Source: JAICMB01 sp963802915
GTDB lineage: Bacteria > Acidobacteriota > Terriglobia > Bryobacterales > Bryobacteraceae
Length of the DNA stretch: 64,000 nt
Direction of reading: 5' to 3'
Assembly: GCA_963802915.1 (NCBI GenBank)
Contig: CAWDKQ010000010.1
Coordinates: forward strand, 310,001-374,000
Of this stretch, positions 54,570 to 62,641 are shown one piece after another; positions within the stretch are counted from its first letter, which is position 1; the number at the start of each line of letters is the position of its first letter. The translations under genes and the position numbers were made by a program. Under the pieces are notes generated by a model. It searched no databases. It worked only from the letters and a program-made list of their open reading frames with translations, and was not told where the DNA came from.

Positions 54570-54934
54570 AAGCGTGGCTTCTGGTCGCGGTCATCGTCGG
54601 TAGCACCGTGAGCGCCGATGTGCTTCAAACGATCGAGATGAAGCGGCACGGTGAAATCTCGGATTTCCGCCCTAGCAAACTTGGGCGCATATTCGGGAAG
54701 CTTCTTGGGCGGCCTTACCTCGTGATGACGGTACTCTTCATGGCGCTGTCGTTTTTCGCGTTCATGAAGCTGCTCACTGTGGCGGATCTAAGTTTTGCCG
54801 TTCCCGCGACGGCAGGAAGCTTCGTGCTGGAGACGATTCTTGCGCGGGTTTTGCTTAGGGAAGCGGTCGACATGCGCCGCTGGGCCGGCGCGGGACTCAT
54901 TGCCTGCGGAGTCGCGCTGCTCGCCGTGCAGTGA
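54566..54934 (+). CDS. Small EamA/SMR-type transporter, second half of a pair
   Basis: This 122-residue protein is homologous in plan to the preceding gene. It has spans at AWLLVAVIVGSTVSADVLQT, YLVMTVLFMALSFFAFMKLL, LSFAVPATAGSFVLETILAR and WAGAGLIACGVALLAVQ. The third span motif, FAVPATAGSFVLETILARVL, parallels YVLPVTSAGYIVQAFVGK of its partner. ATG 54566 overlaps the upstream stop and the end overlaps the GTG of hpnI, so the four genes are one translationally coupled unit. An in-frame extension back to 54233 lies inside the first half-transporter and is rejected. Confidence 0.82.
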   Translation: MKAWLLVAVIVGSTVSADVLQTIEMKRHGEISDFRPSKLGRIFGKLLGRPYLVMTVLFMALSFFAFMKLLTVADLSFAVPATAGSFVLETILARVLLREAVDMRRWAGAGLIACGVALLAVQ

Positions 54935-56007
54935 TTTGGATCCCGCTCGCGATTTGCGCTGTTGCCGCTGCTTACCAGATTCTTGCGATCGCGGCTTGTT
55001 TGAGTCGAAGACGCGCGGCGTCTATCCCTTCTGAACAACCTCCTGTTTCCATTTTGAAGCCGATTCGCGGTGTTGGACCGGAACTCGGCGAGGCTGTACG
55101 AAGTCATCTTGCACAGGCGTATCCGGAGTTTGAGGTTCTCCTCGGCGTTCGGGAGGACGAGGTGAGTCAACTCGGTGTTGTAGATCCTCGTGCGCGCGTG
55201 ATTGTGTGCCACACCGTCAGGCCGAATCACAAAGTCGGGACTTTGATCGACCTCGCACGGGAAGCACGGCATTCAATTCTGATCGTCAACGATGCGGACA
55301 TTACCGTTCCGCCGGATTATATCCGCGATGTTGTGTCTGAACTGGCGCCGTCGGATGTCGGGCTGGTCACGTGTCTGTATCGCGCACGCAGCACTACTTG
55401 GCCGGGGCGATGGGAAGCGCTGGGCGTGGCGACGGACTTCGCACCCAGTGCTTTGGTGGCACCTTTTGTGGGCGTGTCTGAGTTTGGACTCGGCTCGACC
55501 TTGGCGTTCCGGCGTAGCGATCTCGAACAGATAGGCGGGTTTGAAGCGATTGCCGATTACCTGGCCGACGATTATCAGCTTGGATGTCATCTGCATGCTT
55601 TGGGTCGACGGAACGTGATCGCTTGGCCGGTGGTGACTACAACGTTATCGGCGCCCACGTGGGCTGCGGGATGGCGCCACCAGGTCCGTTGGTCGCGCAC
55701 TGTGCGACTGTCGCGGACGGGAGGATACATCGGCCTGCCGGTCACGTTTGCCACGCTCTGGGCCCTTCTGGCCGCGTGCTGCGGGCTTCCTGGCACGGCT
55801 GCCGGGCTCTTGCTTCTGCGGCTTGCGATGGCGATGGTTGCGGGCTATGGCGTACTGAAATCGGCCGATGTTTTGAAGTACTTCTATCTCATTCCGTTTC
55901 GCGATCTATATACGGTCGCCGTGTGGGCCGCTGCTTTGTTTGGGGACAGTGTCGAATGGGGCGGCCGGGTGCTGAAGCTGGATCGTAGCGGACGTATCAT
56001 AAGCTAA
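54931..56007 (+). CDS. hpnI: Hopanoid-associated glycosyltransferase HpnI
   Basis: This 358-residue GT2-type membrane glycosyltransferase is related to ceramide glucosyltransferases. After an N-terminal span (WIPLAICAVAAAYQILAIAA), the cytoplasmic domain shows PPVSILKPIRGVGPELGEAV, the DxD-type site in ILIVNDADITVPPDYI, and the GSTLAFRRSDLEQIGGFEAI and WRHQVRWSRTVR motifs (R/QxxRW). Two or more C-terminal spans follow (ATLWALLAACCGLPGTAAGL). In the known pathway HpnI adds N-acetylglucosamine to bacteriohopanetetrol. The GTG start overlaps the previous gene (GTGA). No HpnK deacetylase, which normally acts next, is encoded here. Confidence 0.88.
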   Translation: MIWIPLAICAVAAAYQILAIAACLSRRRAASIPSEQPPVSILKPIRGVGPELGEAVRSHLAQAYPEFEVLLGVREDEVSQLGVVDPRARVIVCHTVRPNHKVGTLIDLAREARHSILIVNDADITVPPDYIRDVVSELAPSDVGLVTCLYRARSTTWPGRWEALGVATDFAPSALVAPFVGVSEFGLGSTLAFRRSDLEQIGGFEAIADYLADDYQLGCHLHALGRRNVIAWPVVTTTLSAPTWAAGWRHQVRWSRTVRLSRTGGYIGLPVTFATLWALLAACCGLPGTAAGLLLLRLAMAMVAGYGVLKSADVLKYFYLIPFRDLYTVAVWAAALFGDSVEWGGRVLKLDRSGRIIS

Positions 56008-56012
56008 GGACG

Positions 56013-56405
56013 ATGACCGGCGTTTTACTCTTGGCTTTGTTGTTCCAGCTATCCGGGCAGGTAAACGATCGGCTGGGCAATCCGATCCAGGGGGCGAGGG
56101 TAGAAATGTGTAGAACGGGAACCTCAGATGTAATCGCGACAAACCGGACGGACGAGAACGGGAAATTCTCTCTCCCCATATTTTTCGCCGGGTCTTTCGA
56201 TTTGAAAGTCGAAAAGGAGGGCTTCAAGTTCGTGTGCATAACGAACATACAGGCCCGCCTCGGCCACCGGACCGTCCCTTCCGAAGTCGTGATGGACCCG
56301 GGAATAGTCGTGATGGACCCGGGAATCGAATTAAACCCAGAAATCGCACTCTACTATGTGGCGCCGATATCGGACACGCTGCTACCCCGGACCTCACGCC
56401 CTTAG
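56013..56405 (+). CDS. Short secreted protein with carboxypeptidase-regulatory-like domain
   Basis: This 130-residue protein has a short hydrophobic N-terminus (MTGVLLLALLFQLSGQV) and one regulatory-like beta-sandwich: GQVNDRLGNPIQGARVEMCR, then NGKFSLPIFFAGSFDLKVEK. AAGGA precedes the start six bases after hpnI. A tandem duplication of 21 bp near 56287-56328 repeats VVMDPGI. After it the sequence is not domain-like. The protein may be a truncated relative of larger surface proteins. It is exported, function unknown. Confidence 0.7.
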   Translation: MTGVLLLALLFQLSGQVNDRLGNPIQGARVEMCRTGTSDVIATNRTDENGKFSLPIFFAGSFDLKVEKEGFKFVCITNIQARLGHRTVPSEVVMDPGIVVMDPGIELNPEIALYYVAPISDTLLPRTSRP

Positions 56406-56469
56406 GTACTACCGCTGAAATCTCTTTACCTTTCGCTCAATGGGCCCATACTGGAGGTACAGCCATCAA

Positions 56470-56865
56470 ATGAGCAATCTTATTGTAGTAGTGGACCCTG
56501 ATTACGGAGAGCGCTTGAGCAGTGTCGCTCAAACGGCTCCTTGCTGGGTCGTCTCGACGCCTGGAAATAACGAGGCTTGTGAGCATTTTCGTGAGGGCAG
56601 TGCAGTTACCGATCATCGCGAGAAAGGCGCCCTTACCAGCTACGCCGTCAACGATCCGGAAGACCGTCTGGCCAACCTGCTCGACGTGCTTCCAACTTTG
56701 GAAGAGCACCATGGAGAAATGGGCGACAACGACTTTGTCTTCCCGGAGGGATTCATCCTTGAAGTGATTGGCCTCTCGCCGACCGGCGACGTGACCAACG
56801 CTCTACGCGAAGTCGGCTTTGCGTCTTTCTTCGCCGCCCGAGGTGGATTCAGAGCCCGCATGTAA
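56470..56865 (+). CDS. Unknown small protein
   Basis: I do not recognise this 131-residue protein. From ATG 56470 (GGAGG 12 bases upstream) it starts MSNLIVVVDPDYGERLSSVA. The fold looks alpha/beta (APCWVVSTPGNNEACEHFRE, DPEDRLANLLDVLPTLEEHH, GDNDFVFPEGFILEVIGLSP). The tail is LREVGFASFFAARGGFRARM. There are no membrane spans, cysteine clusters or known motifs. It lies between a small secreted protein and an ABC transporter and belongs to neither obviously. A longer in-frame start at 56440 would remove the ribosome site. Confidence 0.6.
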   Translation: MSNLIVVVDPDYGERLSSVAQTAPCWVVSTPGNNEACEHFREGSAVTDHREKGALTSYAVNDPEDRLANLLDVLPTLEEHHGEMGDNDFVFPEGFILEVIGLSPTGDVTNALREVGFASFFAARGGFRARM

Positions 56866-56941
56866 TGCTATGACGTTTGTCACCCTCAGATCGTGACGTT
56901 CTCCACTGGTTCGCCGATCCTCTTCGACGCACCATGGATGC

Positions 56942-57820
56942 ATGACGATAGCGGAATTGAAGGGCGTCACGAAACGGTATGGTCCGGTGCTGGCTTTGCG
57001 CGACGTGGATCTCCAGATCCGATCGGGAGAACTGCTCGCGTTGCTGGGCCCGAACGGGGCCGGTAAAACAACCGCGGTAAAACTGCTTCTTGGTCTCATC
57101 AAACCGACGGGCGGCTCGGTCCACCTGCCGGCCCGGGAACGCGTCGGCGCGATGCTTCAGGTCGCGAAGGTTCCCGAAACCATCAAAGTTCGCGAACACA
57201 TTCACCTGTTCTCGAGCTACTATCCGTCTCCTCTTCCCATGAACGACGTGCTCGCTGCCGCTGGTCTCAAGGGCATTGAGAATCGCCAATTTGGGGAACT
57301 CTCCGGCGGGCAGAGACAGCGCGTTCTATTCGCGCTCGCGATTTGCGGCAAACCGGATCTTCTATTCCTCGACGAGCCCACTGTCGGACTGGACATCGAA
57401 GCGCGACGCGTTTTTTGGGACTATATCCGCTCTTTTGTCGCGGGCGGCGGAAGCATCCTTCTTACGACGCACTACCTGGAAGAAGCCGACGCTCTAGCCG
57501 ACCGCATCGTTGTGATCAACCGCGGACGCATGATCGCGGAAGGTACGCCCGCCGAGTTGAAGGCCCGCGGCACGGCGAAAAAAATCCGATGCAACTCGCG
57601 GCTGGACGCGGCGGCGTTACGGGAGATCGACGGCGTCTCCAGTATCACTCAAGAAAATCATCGCTTCGAGATTCTCACTGCTTACCCTGAAGCCGTTTTG
57701 CGGGACCTGCTGATCCGCGACACCAGCGTTTCCGAACTCGAGGTCTCGAGCAGCAGCCTGGAAGAGGCGTTCCTGGCAATCACCACCGACGACAACAAGT
57801 CCATGGAGGCATTCGTATGA
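56942..57820 (+). CDS. ABC transporter ATP-binding protein
   Basis: This is a 292-residue ATPase subunit of an ABC-2-type exporter (CcmA/NatA-like group). Walker A is LLGPNGAGKTTAVKLLLGL, the Q-loop area is GAMLQVAKVPETIKVREHIH, the signature is LSGGQRQRVLFALAI, Walker B is LLFLDEPTVGLDIEARR and the H-loop is LLTTHYLEEADALADRI. The C-terminal 90 residues form an added small domain typical of drug or nodulation exporters. The stop overlaps the permease start (ATGA). With the permease and the downstream two-component system it makes a stress-inducible exporter unit. Confidence 0.95.
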   Translation: MTIAELKGVTKRYGPVLALRDVDLQIRSGELLALLGPNGAGKTTAVKLLLGLIKPTGGSVHLPARERVGAMLQVAKVPETIKVREHIHLFSSYYPSPLPMNDVLAAAGLKGIENRQFGELSGGQRQRVLFALAICGKPDLLFLDEPTVGLDIEARRVFWDYIRSFVAGGGSILLTTHYLEEADALADRIVVINRGRMIAEGTPAELKARGTAKKIRCNSRLDAAALREIDGVSSITQENHRFEILTAYPEAVLRDLLIRDTSVSELEVSSSSLEEAFLAITTDDNKSMEAFV

Positions 57821-58590
57821 CACTGGCCAGAACGGTTCGCATATACGCGCTTGAATCGAAATACGAGTTTCTCAAGCTCATGCGGATGCGGAGCTACGTC
57901 CTATTCACTCTGATGTTTCCGCTCATGTTCTACATTTTCTTCGGAATCGCGATGGGGCGGGCGCACCCGGACGGCGGGATGTCAATGGCGACGTATTTAC
58001 TGGGCACGTATGGAACATTTGCTGTCGTCGGCGTTTCATTATTCGGTTTCGGAGTGGGGATCGCGGTCGAACGCGGCCTAGGATGGCTACAACTGAAGCG
58101 CGCCAGTCCCATGCCTCCGCTCGCGGGGATCTTCGCGCGGCTCGCCGTGTGCGTGATGTTCAGTGCCATCGTGATCGCGGCGTTGTTTGTCCTAGGATTT
58201 GCGTTCGGAGGCGTGCGCCTGCCTGCCCGAGAGTGTGAGGCGCTCGCGGCGACGCTGATTGCCGGCGTGTTTCCGTTTTGCACGCTGGGACTCGCGATAG
58301 GGAATTTCGCGAAGCCCAACTCGGCGCCTGGCCTCGTGAATATCATCTATTTGCCCATGGCCTTCTGTTCCGGCCTCTGGATTCCATTTCAATTCCTTCC
58401 GAATTTTCTGCAACACGCGGCTCCGTTTTTCCCCGCGTATCATCTTGCGCAGGTGGCTCTTACCGCGATCCATGCTCCTGCAAACGGATCGGTGGCCACG
58501 CACTGGGGAGCCCTCGCCGGCTTTACACTCGTATTTGCCGGGCTTGCATGGCTCGGCTACCGTCGCGAACAGGAGAAAATGTACGGCTAG
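57817..58590 (+). CDS. ABC-2 type permease
   Basis: This 257-residue membrane subunit has about six spans (SYVLFTLMFPLMFYIFFGIA, MATYLLGTYGTFAVVGVSLF, LAVCVMFSAIVIAALFVLGF, LIAGVFPFCTLGLAIGNFAK, IIYLPMAFCSGLWIPFQFLP, WGALAGFTLVFAGLAWLGY). The gene is translationally coupled to the ATPase gene upstream. The dimeric ABC-2 permeases export drugs, lipids or polysaccharides; the substrate here is unknown. The sensor kinase gene follows after seven bases. Confidence 0.92.
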   Translation: MTLARTVRIYALESKYEFLKLMRMRSYVLFTLMFPLMFYIFFGIAMGRAHPDGGMSMATYLLGTYGTFAVVGVSLFGFGVGIAVERGLGWLQLKRASPMPPLAGIFARLAVCVMFSAIVIAALFVLGFAFGGVRLPARECEALAATLIAGVFPFCTLGLAIGNFAKPNSAPGLVNIIYLPMAFCSGLWIPFQFLPNFLQHAAPFFPAYHLAQVALTAIHAPANGSVATHWGALAGFTLVFAGLAWLGYRREQEKMYG

Positions 58591-58597
58591 GCGCGCG

Positions 58598-59686
58598 ATG
58601 ACAATACTGCCTCCCAAACTCGATCAGGGCTGGCTGCCTTACGGGTGGCTGGTCTATCTCCTGATCTTTCTGCTTTATCCGTTCGAGGGCCACGCATCGG
58701 CTCTGGAGTGGACGCTGACGATCGCTGCCGTTGCTGTTTTTTTGCCGCTCTATTTTTGGGGTTATTGGCTATGCGGGCAGCGAGTCCTGATTCCTATCGC
58801 CGGCATGACTCTGATTGGCTGCGTTTACGCGCCTTGGAACGCGGGGGCCTCGGTCTTCTTCGTTTATGCGGCCTGTTTCGTTGGAGAAATCGGAGATCCC
58901 GGGCTCGGAGTACGCTACCTGGGCGCTCTGATCGGCATCATCGTCGTCGAATCCTGGGCGCTCAATTTGCACCCATGGTTTTGGGGTCCGGCGCTCATCA
59001 TTAGCGCATTGATGGGCGGCGTGGACATTCACTTTGCCCAGCGCCGCCGCATGAACCGAAAGCTCAGCATGGCGCAGGAAGAAATCGAGCATCTCGCTAA
59101 GGTAGCCGAGCGGGAACGTATTGCGCGCGACCTTCACGACCTGCTCGGGCACACGCTCTCCATCATCATTCTCAAGTCCGAGCTGGCATCGAAGATTGCT
59201 GAGAAGGATACGGCTCGGGCGATCGCCGAGATCCGGGACGTGGAACGGATCTCACGCGATGCTCTCGCCGAAGTGCGGCAGGCTGTTAAGGGTTATCGGT
59301 CGACGGGTCTGCAGAGCGAGTTGCGCCACGCGGAGGAGACTTTGCGAACGGCGGGCATTCGAGTGGAGTGCTCGGCGGATGCGGTCCCGTTGAGCACGGC
59401 CCAGGAGACAGCACTCGTGCTGGCGCTGCGTGAGGCGGTGACGAACGTAGTGCGGCATGCAGCGGCTACTTCGTGTGATGTATCCGTGCGACGGGGCGAT
59501 ACCTTTTGCGAGCTTTCAATCGCCGACGATGGACGCGGTGGCGGCGCGTCGGAAGGCTCGGGGTTGAGTGGTATGCGCCATCGTATCGAGTCGCTGGGCG
59601 GGACACTGGAACGCGATTCGGCGCACGGCACGCGCCTGGTGATTCGTGTTCCAATTCAGAATCTTCAATCCATCGGCGCGGCATGA
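58598..59686 (+). CDS. Sensor histidine kinase, DesK/NarL class
   Basis: This is a 362-residue HisKA_3-type kinase. Five to six membrane spans occupy the first 150 residues (GWLVYLLIFLLYPFEGHASA, LTIAAVAVFLPLYFWGYWLC, VLIPIAGMTLIGCVYAPWNA). The dimerisation and phosphoacceptor helix is ERERIARDLHDLLGHTLSII with His in DLHDLLGH. The ATP-binding domain includes ALREAVTNVVRHAAATSCDV, DDGRGGGASEGSGLSGMRHR and GTRLVIRVPI. ATG 58598 is chosen because it begins at the first span; a longer frame from 58445 lies inside the permease. Its stop overlaps the regulator start (ATGA). In this layout (exporter plus kinase plus regulator) the kinase likely senses membrane stress or the exporter substrate. Confidence 0.93.
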   Translation: MTILPPKLDQGWLPYGWLVYLLIFLLYPFEGHASALEWTLTIAAVAVFLPLYFWGYWLCGQRVLIPIAGMTLIGCVYAPWNAGASVFFVYAACFVGEIGDPGLGVRYLGALIGIIVVESWALNLHPWFWGPALIISALMGGVDIHFAQRRRMNRKLSMAQEEIEHLAKVAERERIARDLHDLLGHTLSIIILKSELASKIAEKDTARAIAEIRDVERISRDALAEVRQAVKGYRSTGLQSELRHAEETLRTAGIRVECSADAVPLSTAQETALVLALREAVTNVVRHAAATSCDVSVRRGDTFCELSIADDGRGGGASEGSGLSGMRHRIESLGGTLERDSAHGTRLVIRVPIQNLQSIGAA

Positions 59687-60288
59687 GCATCCGAATCGTG
59701 ATTGCGGAGGATCAGGCCATGGTGCTTGGGGCGTTGGCTGCATTGCTCGAAGCGGAAGGCGATATTACGGTTGCCGGTCAGGCGCGTAACGGCAAGGAAG
59801 CTCTGCAACTGGTGATCGCGGAGAAGCCGGACGTGCTTCTGTCTGATATCGAGATGCCGGAACTGAGCGGCCTCGATCTGGCGGCCGAGCTGAAGCGGCA
59901 GCACGTTCCGGTTCGCGTCATCATGCTCACCACTTTCGCTCGCGCCGGTTACTTGCGCCGAGCTCTCGATGCAGGCGTGTCCGGTTACCTGCTCAAGGAC
60001 TCGCCGTCGAAGATTCTCGCGGATGCCGTGCGCCGTGTTCACACGGGCGGACGGGTGATCGATCCGGAACTGGCCGCCGAAGCCTGGGGCGAAGCCGATC
60101 CTCTTACTGATCGCGAGCGCCAGGTCTTGCGCATGGCTGGGGATGGCGAGACCGGCGCCGAGATCGCTGGGAAGCTCAATCTGTCGGAAGGGACTGTTCG
60201 GAATTATTTGTCGGAAGCGATTAGTAAGCTGGGGGCGTCGAACCGGACCGAGGCGGCTCGGATTGCGCGGCAGAAGGGGTGGCTTTGA
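59683..60288 (+). CDS. NarL/FixJ-type response regulator
   Basis: This is a 201-residue response regulator partner of the upstream kinase. The receiver domain starts MSIRIVIAEDQAMVLGALAA with the phospho-acceptor Asp in DVLLSDIEMPELSGLDLAAE, and the later conserved positions are in IIMLTTFARAGYLRRAL-type sequence and LLKDSP. The C-terminal LuxR helix-turn-helix is LTDRERQVLRMAGDGETGAE followed by LNLSEGTVRNYLSEAISKLG. It is translationally coupled to the kinase. Its usual target in this class is the adjacent transporter operon. The gene-free region 60289-60801 that follows holds repeats. Confidence 0.95.
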   Translation: MSIRIVIAEDQAMVLGALAALLEAEGDITVAGQARNGKEALQLVIAEKPDVLLSDIEMPELSGLDLAAELKRQHVPVRVIMLTTFARAGYLRRALDAGVSGYLLKDSPSKILADAVRRVHTGGRVIDPELAAEAWGEADPLTDRERQVLRMAGDGETGAEIAGKLNLSEGTVRNYLSEAISKLGASNRTEAARIARQKGWL

Positions 60289-60445
60289 GGGCTACACGGA
60301 GGGTTTCGGCCCAACTCCAGTCCATCGTTTGCAGAACTGCGCACTCACGCCAGAGGCGCGGGAAGGCTACTCCGAAAAAGACCCATCGCGCCAATTGCCT
60401 ATTAGCTGGATCGGAATGAGACCAAACCGGAGTTGTGCCCCTCCC

Positions 60446-60621
60446 TTACGGTCAGGGTTCCGCAGGGTCGGTAGAAAGACCGCTTCCTCCGGTCGCGGCT
60501 CGGAACGAGTGTCGGCGATGACACGACACGGTGAAAATCCGGGACAGCGTTGCGGAACCCCGACGGTAACGGAGGGGGGCAATAGCGATTTTTTCACAGA
60601 CGCTTACGGTCAGGGTTCCGC
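60446..60621. repeat. Interspersed repeat, copy 4, with flanking inverted 18-mers, in the 60289-60801 spacer
   Basis: The 513-bp gap after the response regulator has no gene I can support. It contains a unit at 60531-60597 that begins GTGAAAA and ends TTTTCAC, and that matches the right part of copy 2. Three 18-mers belong to one family. TTACGGTCAGGGTTCCGC lies at 60446-60463 and again at 60604-60621, and its near-inverse GCGGAACCCCGACGGTAA lies at 60552-60569. The second and third can pair into a long hairpin. This is a REP-like arrangement. Confidence 0.6.
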
Positions 60622-60801
60622 TTGGGCTAGTTGCTTAGACCGAGAAGAAGCAGCCGTCATGCCCCATCGGCAACTGCTCGGGGTGCTGAAGGGGTTATAA
60701 TCGATTACCTGCGTCCCCTGCTCATTAGATTTCGTACATAATGAGAAGGCTAGGAAACCGACGTTTTCCCCGCGCGTCAGTGGGATGGAGGACTAGTGTA
60801 A

Positions 60802-61623
60802 GTGGCGCAGGCGCAGGGCGGTCTTAACCTCACCGATGCCAGGCTGAGCGGCCAGACCATTATCGAGCAACTGATCCGCAACATGGAGATCGGGCGGTTC
60901 GAGATGGCGTACAGTGTCCTGCTGCCTTGCATCTTCGACGTCTATCTACATCCGGAAGATCATGCACGATTGGCCGGCGTCTTCGACCTGATCGCCGAAG
61001 ATGCCAAGCGGGCGCTGGCAGCGCGCGTTGCGAAACTGAATGCCAATCCCAGCCTTCTCGGAATCAAGCGCGGAAGCAAAGCTCCCAAGGAACATAAAAT
61101 CGCTGCTCGGGATTGGGTGATCGAGTTTTTTCCCGATACCGAGAACACGGTTCCTCTCGGCGATGTCGAAATTCATTCGGAGCTCAACGAAACAGCGCAG
61201 CCCGGTTTCCGGGGCACCAAGACGACACTGCTCGATCGCGAGCCTTCGGTGACTTCGGCCCGGCAGACCGGTCCGCGGGGACAGGCGCCGCGAGCGATGG
61301 ACCGCACCTTCGCGGAGATCCGCTACGAAGACGACTCCGGCCCGCAGCTTTACCTCATCATTCAAAACCAAGTGCGTGTCGGACGCGGCGGCGACGATGT
61401 CGCGATGGACCTGGCGCTCTACACCAACGACGAGGTTTCGCGAGAGCATTTTGTGCTGCGGCGCGATGCGGCCACGGGGCAGTTCTACATCACCGATAAA
61501 AGCACTAATGGGACTTGGGTCGACGGCAAGCGGCTGAAGAAGGGCGTCGAGGAAACGCTTCCGGATAGCGCCGAGATCGGCGTCGCGGAGGTCATGACGC
61601 TCGCGTTCGAGGTTCGCAAATGA
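60802..61623 (+). CDS. FHA domain protein
   Basis: This 273-residue protein has a C-terminal FHA domain (about residues 182-272) that binds phosphothreonine. Motifs are VRVGRGGD (Gly-Arg of the first loop), NDEVSREHFVLRRD (Ser-Arg-xx-His) and YITDKSTNGTWVDG (Asn-Gly). The N-terminal 110 residues (IIEQLIRNMEIGRFEMAYSV, LIAEDAKRALAARVAKLNAN) are helical, resembling the N-terminal domain of FhaA-type proteins. The linker contains TKTTLLDREPSVTSARQ, with threonines that could be kinase targets. GGAGGA lies 9 bases before the GTG start. The stop overlaps the start of the following small gene. Position before a PP2C phosphatase and a Ser/Thr kinase points to one phospho-signalling operon. Confidence 0.92.
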   Translation: MAQAQGGLNLTDARLSGQTIIEQLIRNMEIGRFEMAYSVLLPCIFDVYLHPEDHARLAGVFDLIAEDAKRALAARVAKLNANPSLLGIKRGSKAPKEHKIAARDWVIEFFPDTENTVPLGDVEIHSELNETAQPGFRGTKTTLLDREPSVTSARQTGPRGQAPRAMDRTFAEIRYEDDSGPQLYLIIQNQVRVGRGGDDVAMDLALYTNDEVSREHFVLRRDAATGQFYITDKSTNGTWVDGKRLKKGVEETLPDSAEIGVAEVMTLAFEVRK

Positions 61624-61721
61624 ACATACCTCCCAATCTGCATATCGTTTTGGGCGGGGCGTTCCTGGGATTCGCCATCTTGTTGGCGATTGCCAACTGG
61701 GGCTGGCGGAGGGCGCGATGA
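61620..61721 (+). CDS. 33-residue single-span membrane peptide
   Basis: This tiny gene lies between the FHA and PP2C genes. It overlaps the FHA stop (ATGA at 61620) and its own stop overlaps the PP2C start (ATGA at 61718), so all three are translationally coupled. The product is MNIPPNLHIVLGGAFLGFAI followed by LLAIANWGWRRAR: a single membrane span with a Trp and Arg-rich tail that puts the C-terminus inside by the positive-inside rule. The exact double overlap is the main reason to accept it as real. It could recruit or stabilise the kinase, phosphatase or FHA protein at the membrane, but that is inference. Confidence 0.75.
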   Translation: MNIPPNLHIVLGGAFLGFAILLAIANWGWRRAR

Positions 61722-62641
61722 AGACGGCGTCGGCCTGGCGCGCCGCGATGGCGAGCGATACCGGTCTGCAACGCTCTAACAACGAAGATCGCGTCTATAT
61801 CGACGACGCGCGCGGCATTTTCGTGGTCGTGGACGGTGTAGGTGGACAGGCCGCGGGTGAGAAAGCCGCCGAGATCGCGGCGGAAGCAATTCCGCGACAG
61901 CTCGAACTGCTGAGCGGGTCCGTGGAGGAACGGGTTCGCGGCGCTATTACCGCCGCCAACAACGAGATTTACGAAGTCGCGCAACAGAATGAAGATTGGC
62001 GCGGGATGGCCTGCGTACTGACGCTGGCCGTCGCGGGCGACGACAAAATTACTGTCGGTCATGTGGGCGATTCGCGTCTGTATCTTGTGTGGAACGGCAC
62101 GGTCAAGAAGCTGACGTCGGACCATTCTCCAGTCGGCGAGCGCGAGGATCAAGGGGAATTGACCGAGCTCGAAGCCATGATCCATCCCCGCCGAAACGAA
62201 GTTTTTCGCGATGTCGGATCGCGTCCGCACTCGACCGACGATGAAGAGTTTATTCAGATCAAGTCGTTCCCGTTTCACCCCGAAGCCGCGATCCTGCTAT
62301 GCAGCGATGGGCTCAGCGATGTTCTGACGTCGGCCGAGATCAGCGCGATCGTCGAGCAATACGACGGCGAGCCTTCCCGCATCGCGCAGATGCTGGTGGA
62401 TGCCGCCAACGAAGCCGGCGGCAAGGACAACGTCAGCGTCGTGTTTGTAGCGGGACCGGAATTTCTCGGCAGTGCGTCGCGCACGATGTCGGAAGCCCGG
62501 TCGCGTCATCGGATCACTCGCGCGCGCAGAATCTCGCGAGGCTGGCGGACATGGCTGGCACGAGTTGCATGGCTGGTGGCGGGAATGATTCTCGGAGCGC
62601 TGGCATGGGCCCTGATCATCGAGCGGAGGTTCACTCCTTGA
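61718..62641 (+). CDS. PP2C-type Ser/Thr phosphatase with C-terminal membrane anchor
   Basis: This is a 307-residue metal-dependent protein phosphatase. All metal-binding Asp motifs are present: SNNEDRVYIDDARG, GIFVVVDGVGGQAAGEKAA, VGHVGDSRLYLVWNG, ILLCSDGLSDVLTSAEISAI and GGKDNVSVVFVAG. It ends in a basic stretch (RSRHRITRARRISRGWRTWL) and a membrane span (VAWLVAGMILGALAWALII). It should dephosphorylate the kinase and its substrates. The start overlaps the small membrane peptide and the stop overlaps the kinase start (TTGA). Confidence 0.94.
   Translation: MKTASAWRAAMASDTGLQRSNNEDRVYIDDARGIFVVVDGVGGQAAGEKAAEIAAEAIPRQLELLSGSVEERVRGAITAANNEIYEVAQQNEDWRGMACVLTLAVAGDDKITVGHVGDSRLYLVWNGTVKKLTSDHSPVGEREDQGELTELEAMIHPRRNEVFRDVGSRPHSTDDEEFIQIKSFPFHPEAAILLCSDGLSDVLTSAEISAIVEQYDGEPSRIAQMLVDAANEAGGKDNVSVVFVAGPEFLGSASRTMSEARSRHRITRARRISRGWRTWLARVAWLVAGMILGALAWALIIERRFTP

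Noticed and set aside
60143..60700. Open frame of 185 codons overlapping the end of the response regulator and the spacer
   Set aside because: It is read through repeat elements and the tail of a real gene in another frame; there is no domain and no ribosome site.
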